Shown here: positions 44,525 through 52,715 of the stretch, piece after piece
How the letters are laid out: each line of letters begins with the position of its first letter
How positions within the stretch are numbered: the stretch's first letter is position 1
NCBI GenBank assembly: GCA_963674545.2
Contig: CAXXFB010000001.1
Location: 2,728,001 to 2,792,000 of the forward strand
Length of the DNA stretch: 64,000 nt
Reading direction: 5' to 3'
Source of the DNA: JABGQS01 sp963674545
Lineage (GTDB): Bacteria > Bacillota > Clostridia > Christensenellales > SZUA-584
The notes under the pieces: generated by a model
Databases searched by the model: none
The model's input: only the letters and a program-made list of their open reading frames with translations
Told to the model about the DNA's origin: nothing
Translations under genes and position numbers: made by a program

Positions 44525-44845
44525 TATGATAAAAAAGAGAAATCCAAGTTGGTAGCTTGCAGCTTATATTCTAAAACATGAGATAATAGGAGAACGAGTT
44601 TATGGTTTAAATAAGACTGATTTTAAATAATGTTGTTTATATGATGTTTAAAGATATGATAATACTCAACACGATATTCAATGATATTAAAGCCACAAAC
44701 CCATGTAATCGGGTTGTGGCTTTTTATAGTGCAGCGTTTTAATATAGAGTCTATAGTGTGGTGTTCATTGCTTTTTGTGAATATTGTATATATACTAAAA
44801 ATAGATTTTATAGGCTGAAAAGGATATAAGGGCTCAGAAGGAATA
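44525..44845. other. Intergenic region with a second, unassigned terminator hairpin
   Basis: The spacer between the RsgI-like and beta-lactamase-like genes. At 44690-44725, AAGCCACAAACCC pairs with GGGTTGTGGCTT (one bulge) and is followed by TTTTTA, a terminator with no annotated gene before it. AGATAATAGGAG near 44580 resembles a -10 and is followed by a two-codon ATG GTT TAA. A 33-codon frame from 44641 has no ribosome binding site. A small RNA is possible. Confidence 0.35.
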
Positions 44846-45892
44846 ATGAAACGTAAAAAGCTAATAGTCATAATAATAGTATTAATTGTGTCGATCGCTT
44901 GTGTTGTAGTTTTCGTACCATGGGATATATTAATGGTGCGTATTTCACCTCTGCCGAATACAGTTCAGGAACAAGTAGAAAGAGCAGCAGAGTTTAAACT
45001 GGACGGTGTTATTGTCTACGTGTCTCAATCTTCAGATGAGTCTTCTCTTTTTGCTGCAGGGTGGCAGAATAGAGGAAGTAAAACGCCAATGGACCCAAAT
45101 GCACTGTTCAAAATAGCTAGTATCAGCAAATTGTATATCGCAGTTGCTGCAGTCAAGTTGGTTGATAACCAAGTCTTGTCTCTGGATAGTACGCTTGCAG
45201 TACTGCTGCCTGAAGTGGACGGAAGAATCGAAAATGCGGATAGTATCACCCTTAGAATGCTTCTGCAGCATCGAAGCGGGATTCCCGATTGGATTGAAGC
45301 CCCAGATTTTCCGTGGGATGAATCGATAACGAATGTTGATGATGTTTTAGAGTTTGTTCTGGATGACCCGGCTGACTTTAAGCCTGATGCAAAGTATGAT
45401 TATTCTAATACAAATTATTTATTGATTGGAAAGATAATTGACAGAACGCTTGGGTATAGTTATAAGAAGTATATCAAAGAGCAGATTTTAGTTCCGCTTG
45501 GGCTGACCAACACTTTTAGTTCTATGGAGGAAGCAGGTGCTGATAATGTTGTCAGCGGGTATGTTATTGGTTATGAAGGCGATGTAAAAATGCTTGATTT
45601 TGTAGCACCGGGCAGTGAAATGGTTGCTACAGCAGAAGATGTCGGGATCTTTTTAAGAGCGTTGAACGATGGTTCTTTGTTGACCGACAGCGAAGAAGCT
45701 ATTTATTCATCTGTATATGAGTATGAACATACCGGGCTTTTGTCGGGTTACTCTAGTATTGCCAGGTATTATGAAGATATAGATGCGGTAGTTGTCCTGT
45801 TTGCGAACACCAGCGGAGGCAAATCATGGGGGATTGTGAAAGCTGTATATGATAGGATAATAAGGATCCTGCGAAATCAAAATATACAGTAA
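44846..45892 (+). CDS. Serine beta-lactamase/D,D-peptidase family protein (class C-like)
   Basis: A 348-residue membrane-anchored extracytoplasmic serine hydrolase of the beta-lactamase/penicillin-binding protein-like family. The N-terminal helix (6-26) is followed by S92-I-S-K95 (SxxK), Y186-S-N188 (YxN) and a HTG segment near 290 as the third motif. Members are more often esterases or D-aminopeptidases than true beta-lactamases, so no resistance is inferred. AGAAGG precedes ATG 44846. Confidence 0.88.
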   Translation: MKRKKLIVIIIVLIVSIACVVVFVPWDILMVRISPLPNTVQEQVERAAEFKLDGVIVYVSQSSDESSLFAAGWQNRGSKTPMDPNALFKIASISKLYIAVAAVKLVDNQVLSLDSTLAVLLPEVDGRIENADSITLRMLLQHRSGIPDWIEAPDFPWDESITNVDDVLEFVLDDPADFKPDAKYDYSNTNYLLIGKIIDRTLGYSYKKYIKEQILVPLGLTNTFSSMEEAGADNVVSGYVIGYEGDVKMLDFVAPGSEMVATAEDVGIFLRALNDGSLLTDSEEAIYSSVYEYEHTGLLSGYSSIARYYEDIDAVVVLFANTSGGKSWGIVKAVYDRIIRILRNQNIQ

Positions 45893-46050
45893 TATAAAAA
45901 AGATAATACTATAGTTAAAAGCTGTTTCGACTTTAACGGCAGTTATACCTTGGCTGGCACTCTAATTTATATGTGATTTAGAATGGGAAAGAACGATAAG
46001 AGAACATCAGAGCATGCTCATATCAATAATTATGTATCGGAGGATGAAAA

Positions 46051-47016
46051 ATGAAAGCTGTTGTGTACTATAAGTTTGGACCGCCTGAGGTTTTGAGCAT
46101 TAGCGAAGTTAAAACACCGGTTCCAAAAGATGATGAGGTTCTCGTAAAAATATATGCTTTTGCCGTAGCGAAAGAAGACCCTGATACGAGGTCTGCTCCC
46201 GGCTTCAACGGTATTTTTAAGCCCAGGAATCCAATCTTAGGAGAGTATCTAGCCGGCGTGGTTGTTGGAGCAGGCAAAGCTGTGTCGAAGTTCAAAAACG
46301 GTGATAAGGTCTATGCTGACGTCGGGTCTAAGTATGGCTCTTATGCTCAGTATATATGTATATCTGAAAATGGCGGGCTGGCAACCATGCCGGAGAATAT
46401 GACATTTGAAGAAGCCGCTGCAATTCCCAACGGATATTTGACCGCATTACCTTTTTTAAAGGAAAGAGCGGACGTTAAAAAAGGAGATTCAGTTTTAATA
46501 AATGGTGCGTCCGGCGCGGTTGGGTCGGCTGCTGTCCAGCTCGTGAAGTGTTTTGGCGCAGAGGTAACAGGCGTTTGCAGCAAAGACAACATTGAGATGG
46601 TGAAGTCTTTGGGCGCTGATAAAACAATAGATTATAGAGAAAAGGATTTTACTCAGGATAATATTAAATATGATATTATTTTCGATACTGTAGGCAAAGC
46701 TCATTTTTCAAAATGTAAAAGTGTTTTAAAAGACAACGGAATTTTTATAACAACAATTCCGAACCTTTCTATTATGATAAAAAAACTTATCAGAAAGAAA
46801 AAGGGCAAGCGCACTGGGTTTGGGGCTATGGGACTGAGGAAGCCACATGTTAAAGCAAGGGACTTGGGATATCTGACCACACTGGCGAATGAAGGCAGAA
46901 TCAAAGCGGTGATAGACCGGGTATATAGTATGGAAGAAATTCGAGAAGCACATATATACGTTAAACAGGGGCATAAAAAAGGAAACGTGATCGTAAAAGT
47001 CACGCATAAGGATTAA
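46051..47016 (+). CDS. NAD(P)-dependent alcohol dehydrogenase/quinone oxidoreductase (MDR, zinc-free type)
   Basis: A 321-residue medium-chain dehydrogenase/reductase of the quinone-oxidoreductase-like type. The GroES-like N-terminal domain (AVVYYKFGPPEVLSISEV) is followed by the Rossmann motif NGASGAVGSAAVQL (about 151-164) and GVCSKDNIEMVKSLGADKTIDY, where the Ser after Cys suggests NADPH preference. The structural zinc cysteines are absent. The substrate is unknown. GGAGGATG precedes ATG 46051. Confidence 0.9.
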   Translation: MKAVVYYKFGPPEVLSISEVKTPVPKDDEVLVKIYAFAVAKEDPDTRSAPGFNGIFKPRNPILGEYLAGVVVGAGKAVSKFKNGDKVYADVGSKYGSYAQYICISENGGLATMPENMTFEEAAAIPNGYLTALPFLKERADVKKGDSVLINGASGAVGSAAVQLVKCFGAEVTGVCSKDNIEMVKSLGADKTIDYREKDFTQDNIKYDIIFDTVGKAHFSKCKSVLKDNGIFITTIPNLSIMIKKLIRKKKGKRTGFGAMGLRKPHVKARDLGYLTTLANEGRIKAVIDRVYSMEEIREAHIYVKQGHKKGNVIVKVTHKD

Positions 47017-47228
47017 TCAGCATATATAAGGAGATCCAGCGCCGCTAAATCAGCGTGAAAACTTTATCGCTGGCAACTCATTCAAAGCAAACAGTATATT
47101 TAGTTAAGACCAACAATTTGATATCTGTTATATTTTATTTAATTAGTTTTGCTAAAAAAACCGCTATAAGATTGGCAGAAACAATTTTTAACGTTTTGTT
47201 TTCTTTTGCATATGGTTTAATATATCTA

Positions 47229-47265
47229 ATCAAAAAACCCGCCTGTAGTTTGGTGGGTTTTTGTT
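47229..47265 (+). terminator. Rho-independent terminator after the MDR gene
   Basis: AAAAAACCCGCC and GGTGGGTTTTT with one mismatch. It lies about 215 bases beyond the MDR stop and is nearly bidirectional. Confidence 0.75.
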
Positions 47266-47307
47266 GATGTTTGAGGATAGTTTATTTTAGTGTTCTATCT
47301 CAGCCAC

Positions 47308-47811
47308 CTATATTTCGCCTAATATTGAATCAACGTTAGGAATTTCACCTTCATCTGTATCAGTTACTTCCACTCTGCCTAAAATTTCTCTGGCTTGTTC
47401 ACCTGCAGCCTGACGTACTTCCCATAAATATCTTTGAGTAGCTCTGACTTCTTCCCAAAGCTCTTTGATTTCTGCTTTAAGCTTCTTTTTTTCTCCCGGC
47501 TCAAGCTCACCAATTAGATGAATTTGTTCGATGATAAAAGCTTTTTGCTGCTTTATAAGAGCTTTTTGTTCTTCAACCTGTTGCTTTGTCTGGTCTTTCA
47601 AAGCGAAGAATGCTTCTTTTCTTGCTGCAAGTTCAGCCTTTTTTTCTTCAATCCGTGCTTTATTAGCAAGCCATTTTTCCATTCTTGCTTCTTCTTTATC
47701 AGGCGGACCTTGAGGCTTACCACCGTCCTCTGTATCATCTGCAAACACAGTTATGCTAAGTGCCGATAGTATCAATATTATTATTAAAAGCATGATCAAT
47801 ATTCTTTTCAT
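47308..47811 (-). CDS. Secreted coiled-coil protein, unknown function
   Basis: A 167-residue secreted protein with a signal peptide cleaving near VFA (residue 24). A long Glu/Lys/Gln-rich helix follows (about 40-145, KAELAARKEAFFALKD, KQQVEEQKALIKQQK), likely a coiled coil. The end is acidic. It is not recognised. GGGAGACAG precedes ATG 47811. It follows the 47827 lipoprotein gene by 15 bases and is cotranscribed with it. Confidence 0.7.
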   Translation of the reverse strand: MKRILIMLLIIILILSALSITVFADDTEDGGKPQGPPDKEEARMEKWLANKARIEEKKAELAARKEAFFALKDQTKQQVEEQKALIKQQKAFIIEQIHLIGELEPGEKKKLKAEIKELWEEVRATQRYLWEVRQAAGEQAREILGRVEVTDTDEGEIPNVDSILGEI

Positions 47812-47826
47812 TTCTCTGTCTCCCGA

Positions 47827-48345
47827 TTACAACTCATCTATTTCTATTCCAGCCTCTTCTATCAAATATTCGAAATACACTTTCAACTCGACTGCGTCTG
47901 ATTTTAAAAACTCTATAAAATCGTCCTCGTCTTCAACGACTTCGTCTTTATCTATATTATACACAACCTTAATGACTTTTTCATCTGCAATATAATATAC
48001 GTATGTAAACTCTGATGTTCTGTAATTATAGCTGTACACTTCCTGCTCATCTTCTTCGTTCATGATGCGGACAAAGCTGTCTTTATCAGGGACAAACATT
48101 TCTACGAATTCTGCACCTTCCTGAACAACGCTTCTTGTATAGTATTTGTCTTTGATAACAAAGGATATCGTCTCGAATTTATCAATTAAGGGCAACTGAG
48201 GATTTTCTTCAGCAGGAAGAGAGGTGTCTGCTTTGTCTGCGCCAGCCTCGGCAACTGCTGGGTCAGCACTTTCATTAGTGATCTGTGTTGAGCATCCTGA
48301 AAATAAAATAAGAACAAATATTAATAAAAAAACAAGTCTTTTCAT
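47827..48345 (-). CDS. Lipoprotein of unknown function
   Basis: A 172-residue lipoprotein with lipobox FSGC (Cys 18), an Ala/Asp/Glu linker and a small beta-rich domain with many Tyr residues (about 50-165). It is not recognised. GGGGTA precedes ATG 48345 at fair spacing. It heads a two-gene unit with the secreted coiled-coil protein. A separate hairpin lies between it and the riboswitch-controlled lipoprotein upstream, so read-through from that riboswitch is uncertain. Confidence 0.7.
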   Translation of the reverse strand: MKRLVFLLIFVLILFSGCSTQITNESADPAVAEAGADKADTSLPAEENPQLPLIDKFETISFVIKDKYYTRSVVQEGAEFVEMFVPDKDSFVRIMNEEDEQEVYSYNYRTSEFTYVYYIADEKVIKVVYNIDKDEVVEDEDDFIEFLKSDAVELKVYFEYLIEEAGIEIDEL

Positions 48346-48562
48346 ATAAATACCCCTTTATATATATAAACATATTATTAAAAACAAATCAGCATCTTTC
48401 ATATAGTTAAATGAAAATTTGAACTATAGTCTATAATCATTCTTTTATATTATGAAAAAGCTTATTGAAAGATTATTTCGACCAGGAAATCAAATTGTTT
48501 TTTACCGTGCAGGCTGACTGATATTCCGGAATCAGTCCAAATCCATTTACTAAATTGCGATA

Positions 48563-49045
48563 CTATCTGACACTTATGTTACCGCCTTGAAGTAAACCGC
48601 CGTTGCTGTAGACCGTGTTGTATTCATCGTCTTGAATCTCTATGGATATCTCGTCGCCTTCCTGCACAACACCGTCATGATCCTTGTCAAAGGCCATTAC
48701 TGCGACTGTCAGCCCATTTCTCGTACTGCCTGCAAAAATGCAGGTATCATCCGCTTCCCCATATACATATGTTCCGTAAACTTTTGCATGAAAAACCTGT
48801 CCAGTTCCCGAATCTGTCAGCTGGAATTCACCTTTTGCTATATATACATTTTCTTCGATCGTCTCGTCGGAAGCAATTCTTGCTGTAAAACCAAAAGTCG
48901 CTTTTTCACCTGCGACCATAGATGCAGAATCAATCCAGCCACCGCCGGATGCTTTTGTACCGCTGGCTTGCATACATCCGGCAAAGGTTATAATTATGCA
49001 GGTAAGCACTAACAGCATAACCGTGGTTGATTTGCGTTTCAGCAT
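48563..49045 (-). CDS. Lipoprotein with post-COAP-1-like domain, under c-di-GMP-II control
   Basis: A 160-residue surface lipoprotein with lipobox FAGC (Cys 24), a Ser/Gly linker, and a beta-sandwich with ATFGFTARI, GEFQLTDSGTGQVFHAKV and QGGNISVR. This is the pattern of the post-COAP-1 (GGWI...FGF...GHLxYxDHxTG) domain found beside choice-of-anchor domains. The role is unknown. AAGGAGTGA precedes ATG 49045. The c-di-GMP-II aptamer and terminator just upstream make it a c-di-GMP-responsive surface protein. Confidence 0.75.
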   Translation of the reverse strand: MLKRKSTTVMLLVLTCIIITFAGCMQASGTKASGGGWIDSASMVAGEKATFGFTARIASDETIEENVYIAKGEFQLTDSGTGQVFHAKVYGTYVYGEADDTCIFAGSTRNGLTVAVMAFDKDHDGVVQEGDEISIEIQDDEYNTVYSNGGLLQGGNISVR

Positions 49046-49123
49046 TTTTAATCACTCCTTTCTGATCAAATTGTATAAGCCGTTACTATGCTCGTTCGAT
49101 TCCGGAATATACAGTCATAAGAA

Positions 49124-49155
49124 TAAAAAAACCAGCCTAACAAAATGGCCGGTTT
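49124..49155 (-). terminator. Riboswitch expression-platform terminator
   Basis: On the minus strand, AAACCGGCC and GGCTGGTTT pair and a run of seven Ts follows. The 5 prime arm is also the 3 prime part of the aptamer, so the two structures compete. Confidence 0.8.
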
Positions 49156-49218
49156 CGCTGTTAACTCCTCTGGAAAAAAGCGATCCATATATATTTCCAG
49201 TATCATTGTTTCCATCCG
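49145..49218 (-). promoter_or_regulatory. Cyclic di-GMP-II riboswitch aptamer
   Basis: Read on the minus strand, the conserved start GGAAACAATGAT, the AT-rich middle ending in GGATCGC, a small hairpin with the GTTAACA kink-like segment, GCGA, and AAACCGGCC match the class II c-di-GMP aptamer order known from Clostridia (GGAAACAAUGAU ... GGGCAC ... GAGUUAGUA GUGC AACCGACC). ATGG/CCAT closes the outer helix. Because the aptamer holds the terminator arm, ligand binding should turn the gene on. Confidence 0.85.
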
Positions 49219-49231
49219 AATATTCTAATTA

Positions 49232-49240
49232 ATTATACCA
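49232..49240 (-). promoter_or_regulatory. Extended -10 promoter of the riboswitch gene
   Basis: Minus-strand TGGTATAAT (TATAAT at 49237-49232) with only a weak -35. The predicted start near 49225 is right before the aptamer. Confidence 0.6.
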
Positions 49241-49345
49241 TATCCGTTCAAGATTATAAAGAGATATGCAAACGTATATGTTATAAAAATCAGCAGTCTG
49301 CGGTTTTTTGAAGGGTTTCGGATTCTCGGCAAAATAAAAATATGA

Positions 49346-49351
49346 TATAAT
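49346..49351 (+). promoter_or_regulatory. Extended -10 promoter of the 49383 lipoprotein gene
   Basis: TGATATAAT with TATAAT at 49346-49351. The expected start is near 49358, giving a leader of about 25 bases. Confidence 0.55.
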
Positions 49352-49382
49352 AATAGCAAGATTTGTGAAAAGAGGTACACAT

Positions 49383-49976
49383 ATGAGCAAACGGATAATA
49401 TTTATATTTGTCAGTCTATTGCTTGCATTGTTTTTGGCCTCATGTACTGATAAAGCTGCCGATACAGGCAGTGGGGAAGATACACAACAGGAAACCCAGG
49501 AAGATACACAACAGGATAATTCCTCTCAGGAGCAGCAGGTCGCTGTGATGATTGAGCCGGAACAGCTCATCAGCAAACAGGAAGCGCAGGATATCTTGGG
49601 TGTTATGGTGGACGAAGGAGAAAAAACTCAAATGGAGTCCTCAGGCCAGAAGACTCTCTATTACGATGTGCAGGAGGGAGACATCGGTTTCCTCCAGATA
49701 TCGCTGACCCAGCCAGCGACAAGACCGCAGGGCAGCACGATAACACCGGAAGAGCTATACCAGAGCGCAAAGGTGGGGCTTGATGATACAAGCGATGCGG
49801 ATATAAGCGGAATAGGAGACGAATGCTTCACAGGCACTCCCGGTCTGCACATAGTTTCGGACGGATATTATATCGTAATAGCAGCAGGCAATTCCGACAA
49901 TACGGCGGTGCAGGAAGTGCTTAAAAAAGCGGGCGAGCTTGCGGTCGGCAATTTAAAAGCGCTAATTTCCGGCTGA
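49383..49976 (+). CDS. Lipoprotein of unknown function
   Basis: A 197-residue lipoprotein with lipobox FLASC (Cys 20), followed by a Gln/Glu/Thr-rich linker with EDTQQ repeats (about 28-52) and a compact alpha/beta domain (about 60-190, SKQEAQDILGVMVDEGEKT, GDECFTGTPGLHIV). The domain resembles small periplasmic sensor-like proteins, but I do not recognise it. ATG 49383 after AGAGGTAC is preferred to the upstream GTG at 49365. It is probably cotranscribed with ppa. Confidence 0.7.
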   Translation: MSKRIIFIFVSLLLALFLASCTDKAADTGSGEDTQQETQEDTQQDNSSQEQQVAVMIEPEQLISKQEAQDILGVMVDEGEKTQMESSGQKTLYYDVQEGDIGFLQISLTQPATRPQGSTITPEELYQSAKVGLDDTSDADISGIGDECFTGTPGLHIVSDGYYIVIAAGNSDNTAVQEVLKKAGELAVGNLKALISG

Positions 49977-50014
49977 GCGTGCGCCGGATAAAAAATAAAC
50001 ATCAGGAGAATAAT

Positions 50015-50515
50015 ATGGATAAAAACGATCTTGTATATGAGGTGTTGATAGAGATACCCAAAGGGAGCAGGAACAAATACGAATACGACGAAGAGAGAAA
50101 GATGCTCAGGTTCGACCGTATGCTCTTTTCATCCGTCCATTACCCGAGCGATTACGGCTTTATTCCGAATACGCTGGGGGAAGACGGTGATCCGCTCGAC
50201 GTGCTGGTGCTGGTGAATGAGCCTACATTCCCGGGATGTCTGATTGACGCCCGTCCGGTAGGGTTGTTTGTTATGTACGATGAAAAGGGCAGGGACGATA
50301 AGGTGCTGTGTGTTCCCGTTTCTGACCCTTTGTGGAACCATATCTATTCACTGGAACAGGTTCCGCCTCATCTGCTAGACGAGATAGAGCACTTCTTCAC
50401 AATATATAAAGACCTGGAGCAAAAAAAGGTTAAGGTGGAAGGGTGGAAGAGCCTTGATGCCGCAATAAAAGTCATCGGGCAGGCACGCCTCCGGTTTACG
50501 GCTGAGAAAGCGTGA
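50015..50515 (+). CDS. ppa: Inorganic pyrophosphatase (family I)
   Basis: A soluble enzyme hydrolysing pyrophosphate and so pulling biosynthetic reactions forward. The 166-residue protein has the family I signature region EIPKGSRNKYEYDE, HYPSDYGFIPNTLGEDGDPLDVLVL with the metal-binding DGDPLD, and GRDDKVLCVPVSDP. AGGAGAATAAT precedes ATG 50015; the longer frame from 49979 is not supported. The stop is followed by a bidirectional terminator. Confidence 0.96.
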   Translation: MDKNDLVYEVLIEIPKGSRNKYEYDEERKMLRFDRMLFSSVHYPSDYGFIPNTLGEDGDPLDVLVLVNEPTFPGCLIDARPVGLFVMYDEKGRDDKVLCVPVSDPLWNHIYSLEQVPPHLLDEIEHFFTIYKDLEQKKVKVEGWKSLDAAIKVIGQARLRFTAEKA

Positions 50516-50527
50516 CAGAATAAAAAT

Positions 50528-50564
50528 AAAGCCTCCCGCCGCCAACGAAGCAAGCAGGAGGCTT
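50528..50564. terminator. Bidirectional terminator between ppa and the rubrerythrin gene
   Basis: AAAGCCTCC and GGAGGCTT stem with a 20-base loop and flanking A/T runs on both sides. Confidence 0.75.
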
Positions 50565-50573
50565 GTTTATTTT

Positions 50574-51569
50574 CTAGTATTTGATGAACTTATCTCCCGG
50601 AGCGCCGCATATCCTGCATTTGTCAGGACGTGCCTTCTCGATGTTGCCGCATACCGGACAGAGGTAATAAAATACTTCTTCGGTCTCGTCAAGGTTTTCA
50701 AGCGCTTCCTGATATAGCCTAGCGTGCACTTCTTCTGCCTGCATAGCGAATTTGAACGTCATAACAGCAGCCTTGTTGCCTTCCTCTTCGGCAATTTTCA
50801 CAAAGTCGGGATACATATCTTTATACTCATGTGTTTCGCCTGCTACTGCGTCTTTAAGGTTTTCGGGGGTCGTGCCGACTTTGCCGGCAACTTCAAAATG
50901 CTTAAGAGCATGTATGGTCTCTGCATCAGAAGCAGCCTTGAAAAGCTTGGCAGCGTTTTTCTTTCCGTCCTTTTCAGCTTTCTTGGAATATGCGAGATAC
51001 TTGCGGTTAGCCTGAGATTCACCTGCAAAAGCTTCCATTAAATTTTCACTTGTTTTACCCATTTTTTTAGTCTCCTTTTTATCGTTATATAGTATTTCCA
51101 GCAGCCGGATAGCTTCTTCCTTTGGGAAGCCTGAGGGCTGTTCTTTATTGAGCATAGACTCCAGCAGAGCTTTTGCGTTTTCGCTCTGCGGCAGCATATA
51201 TCCTGCTTCACGAAGAAGGTCTTCTGCCATAAGCAGGTTAGATGTGCTGATTGCATGCGCCAGTTGTTTTTCTATCGGGTCTTTTGAATTGGCGGCAATT
51301 TGTGAAGCGAGCTGCTCCTGCTCTACTTTGCTTTTGGCAAGAGTGCGAAGAGCTGACATAACGGCAGGCTGCTTCTTTTGCTGAGGAGGGAACTCCTCGG
51401 GCACCAGAGATATTGCGTGAGACGGACAAGCGTCAACGCACAGCCTGCATCCGCTTATGCATGTTGCCGCATCGATCTGGCCGTTTTCAGTATCAGTAGC
51501 GCCGGTGGGGCATACATAGAGACAAAGGCAGTCCTTTGTACATAGTCTTATATTTCTTACAGCATGCAT
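50574..51569 (-). CDS. Ferredoxin-rubrerythrin fusion protein
   Basis: A 331-residue fusion. The N-terminal part (1-60) has two 4Fe-4S-type cysteine sets, C10-C14-C16-C20 with Pro and CISGCRLCVDACPS. A helical linker (60-165) follows. From M170 a complete rubrerythrin follows: diiron four-helix bundle with NLMEAFAGESQANRKYLAYSK and DAETIHALKH, then GETHEYKDMY, AEEVHARLY, and a C-terminal rubredoxin site with CPVCG and CRICG. Rubrerythrin reduces hydrogen peroxide in anaerobes. A perfect internal ribosome binding site (AAGGAG) precedes M170 (ATG 51062), so separate rubrerythrin is likely also made. Confidence 0.9.
   Translation of the reverse strand: MHAVRNIRLCTKDCLCLYVCPTGATDTENGQIDAATCISGCRLCVDACPSHAISLVPEEFPPQQKKQPAVMSALRTLAKSKVEQEQLASQIAANSKDPIEKQLAHAISTSNLLMAEDLLREAGYMLPQSENAKALLESMLNKEQPSGFPKEEAIRLLEILYNDKKETKKMGKTSENLMEAFAGESQANRKYLAYSKKAEKDGKKNAAKLFKAASDAETIHALKHFEVAGKVGTTPENLKDAVAGETHEYKDMYPDFVKIAEEEGNKAAVMTFKFAMQAEEVHARLYQEALENLDETEEVFYYLCPVCGNIEKARPDKCRICGAPGDKFIKY
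51062..51080 (-). promoter_or_regulatory. Internal ribosome binding site for stand-alone rubrerythrin
   Basis: Minus-strand AAGGAG (51077-51072) nine bases before the in-frame ATG at 51062, with the product starting MGKTSENLMEAF. It is positioned exactly as at the start of an ordinary rubrerythrin gene, implying a 162-residue second product. Confidence 0.6.
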
Positions 51570-52238
51570 TTAGATTGCCTCCCTTCCGACTTTATAAATC
51601 TTCATCTTTGGTACTTTGCAAACAGGGCAAACTTCCGGCGGCTCTTCACCTATGTATACGAATCCGCATATCTCACAGACATGAATGTTTGTGTCTTTGA
51701 GTAAAGCATCCTTTTGCTTTTCGTATCTTGCAAGTGCAGAAGAGACGATTTTAGTGACTTTCTCTCCCCAGACGAGTGCACGCATTGCGCCCCTGTCCGA
51801 GGCTTCTTTTACAACGGCATTTGCATCTGTGTAGCCGGAGTCAAGGTCCTGCTTGGTTAATTCCGCAAGCCCGGCGAACCCTTTCTTTTCCGGAGGCTCG
51901 CTGATGCTTTGGTAATATTCAGCCAGCTTAGTGAAACACTCTGCCGTTTCCGGTTTATACTGCTTGTCACAGCCCTTTGAAAGGTTAGAACACACAGCGC
52001 TTATCATACCTGCGCTCAGTTCCCCGAGGTTCACATCGTTGTTAATAACAGTACTTGTTTTCTTAGCAGAGACTGTCTGCTTTTGCTCTTCAAAATCGTC
52101 TTTTGCTGCTCCGCAGACCGGGCACATCCAGTTGCCGGGAAGGTCGTTCCACTTTGTTCCCGGGGCGATTCCTTCTTCAGGTATGCCGGCTGCTTCATCA
52201 TAGATATATCCGCAGACCGGGCATATGTATTTCTTCAT
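51570..52238 (-). CDS. Double-rubredoxin protein
   Basis: A 222-residue electron-transfer protein. Residues 1-52 form a classical rubredoxin (CPVCGYIYDE, then MCPVCGAAKDDF). A helical middle domain (about 70-180) resembling a degenerate rubrerythrin bundle follows. The C-terminus (about 187-215) is a second rubredoxin-like iron site (CEICGFVY, CPVCKVPKMK). It probably feeds electrons to the neighbouring rubrerythrin. The stop TAA directly abuts the ATG of the next gene (TAAATG), so translation is coupled. Confidence 0.85.
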   Translation of the reverse strand: MKKYICPVCGYIYDEAAGIPEEGIAPGTKWNDLPGNWMCPVCGAAKDDFEEQKQTVSAKKTSTVINNDVNLGELSAGMISAVCSNLSKGCDKQYKPETAECFTKLAEYYQSISEPPEKKGFAGLAELTKQDLDSGYTDANAVVKEASDRGAMRALVWGEKVTKIVSSALARYEKQKDALLKDTNIHVCEICGFVYIGEEPPEVCPVCKVPKMKIYKVGREAI

Positions 52239-52279
52239 TTTTCAACCTCCTTATATAATGCCTGTGTTATTTATTGTTC

Positions 52280-52699
52280 TTAGGTTTCTCTTGCTTCACT
52301 GGGCTCATTAAATTTCTTAAGCTCTGCTTTCTCAATAGTCTTTAGTGTTAATATGTGAATGCTGACTGCGAGACCAACAATTAAGAGCAGCAATCTTATA
52401 TGCCAGCTGCTGACCAGTACCATTGAAGTGATAAGCCCGCTCCATAAAAATATTTCAGCGAATATCTTGGTGCTTTTCAAAACAGCTTTATATGTGATGT
52501 AGTTATAGATATATGTGCCGAATACTCTATGCTGTAAAAGCCATCTGTAAAGTTTTTTCGAACTGCGCAGATAAAAGAAAACGGCAAGGAGCAAAAAGGG
52601 CGTAGTGGGCAGTACGGGAATGAATATGCCGATAACACCCAGCGCTACACTCAGGCTACCTAGGGCTATGAATATATATTTTTTTGCTGTCTTTAGCAT
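52280..52699 (-). CDS. DUF454 (YbaN-like) inner membrane protein
   Basis: A 139-residue membrane protein of the DUF454/YbaN family. The hallmark GIFIPVLPTTPFLLLAVFFYLRSSKK (about 23-48, cited only in part) is present with two more membrane helices near 85-120. The function is unknown. ATG 52699 is preferred to the TTG at 52702. Its place between katG and the rubredoxin gene suggests inclusion in the stress transcript. Confidence 0.85.
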   Translation of the reverse strand: MLKTAKKYIFIALGSLSVALGVIGIFIPVLPTTPFLLLAVFFYLRSSKKLYRWLLQHRVFGTYIYNYITYKAVLKSTKIFAEIFLWSGLITSMVLVSSWHIRLLLLIVGLAVSIHILTLKTIEKAELKKFNEPSEARET

Positions 52700-52715
52700 C
52701 AAATGTTATCTTTCC

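Noticed and set aside
44200..44547. Arg/His-rich minus-strand ORF opposite the acidic tail
   Set aside because: It is a codon-reversal artefact of the GAT/GAC triplet tract.
37545..44845. Antibiotic-resistance island (CAT-like plus beta-lactamase-like genes)
   Set aside because: The two genes are 7 kb apart amid housekeeping genes, no mobile element is present, and both families include many non-resistance members.
47055..47267. Plus-strand 70-residue ORF after the MDR gene
   Set aside because: Its C-terminal third is the terminator hairpin, the GTG start is over 20 bases from the nearest AAGGAG, and the composition is not protein-like.
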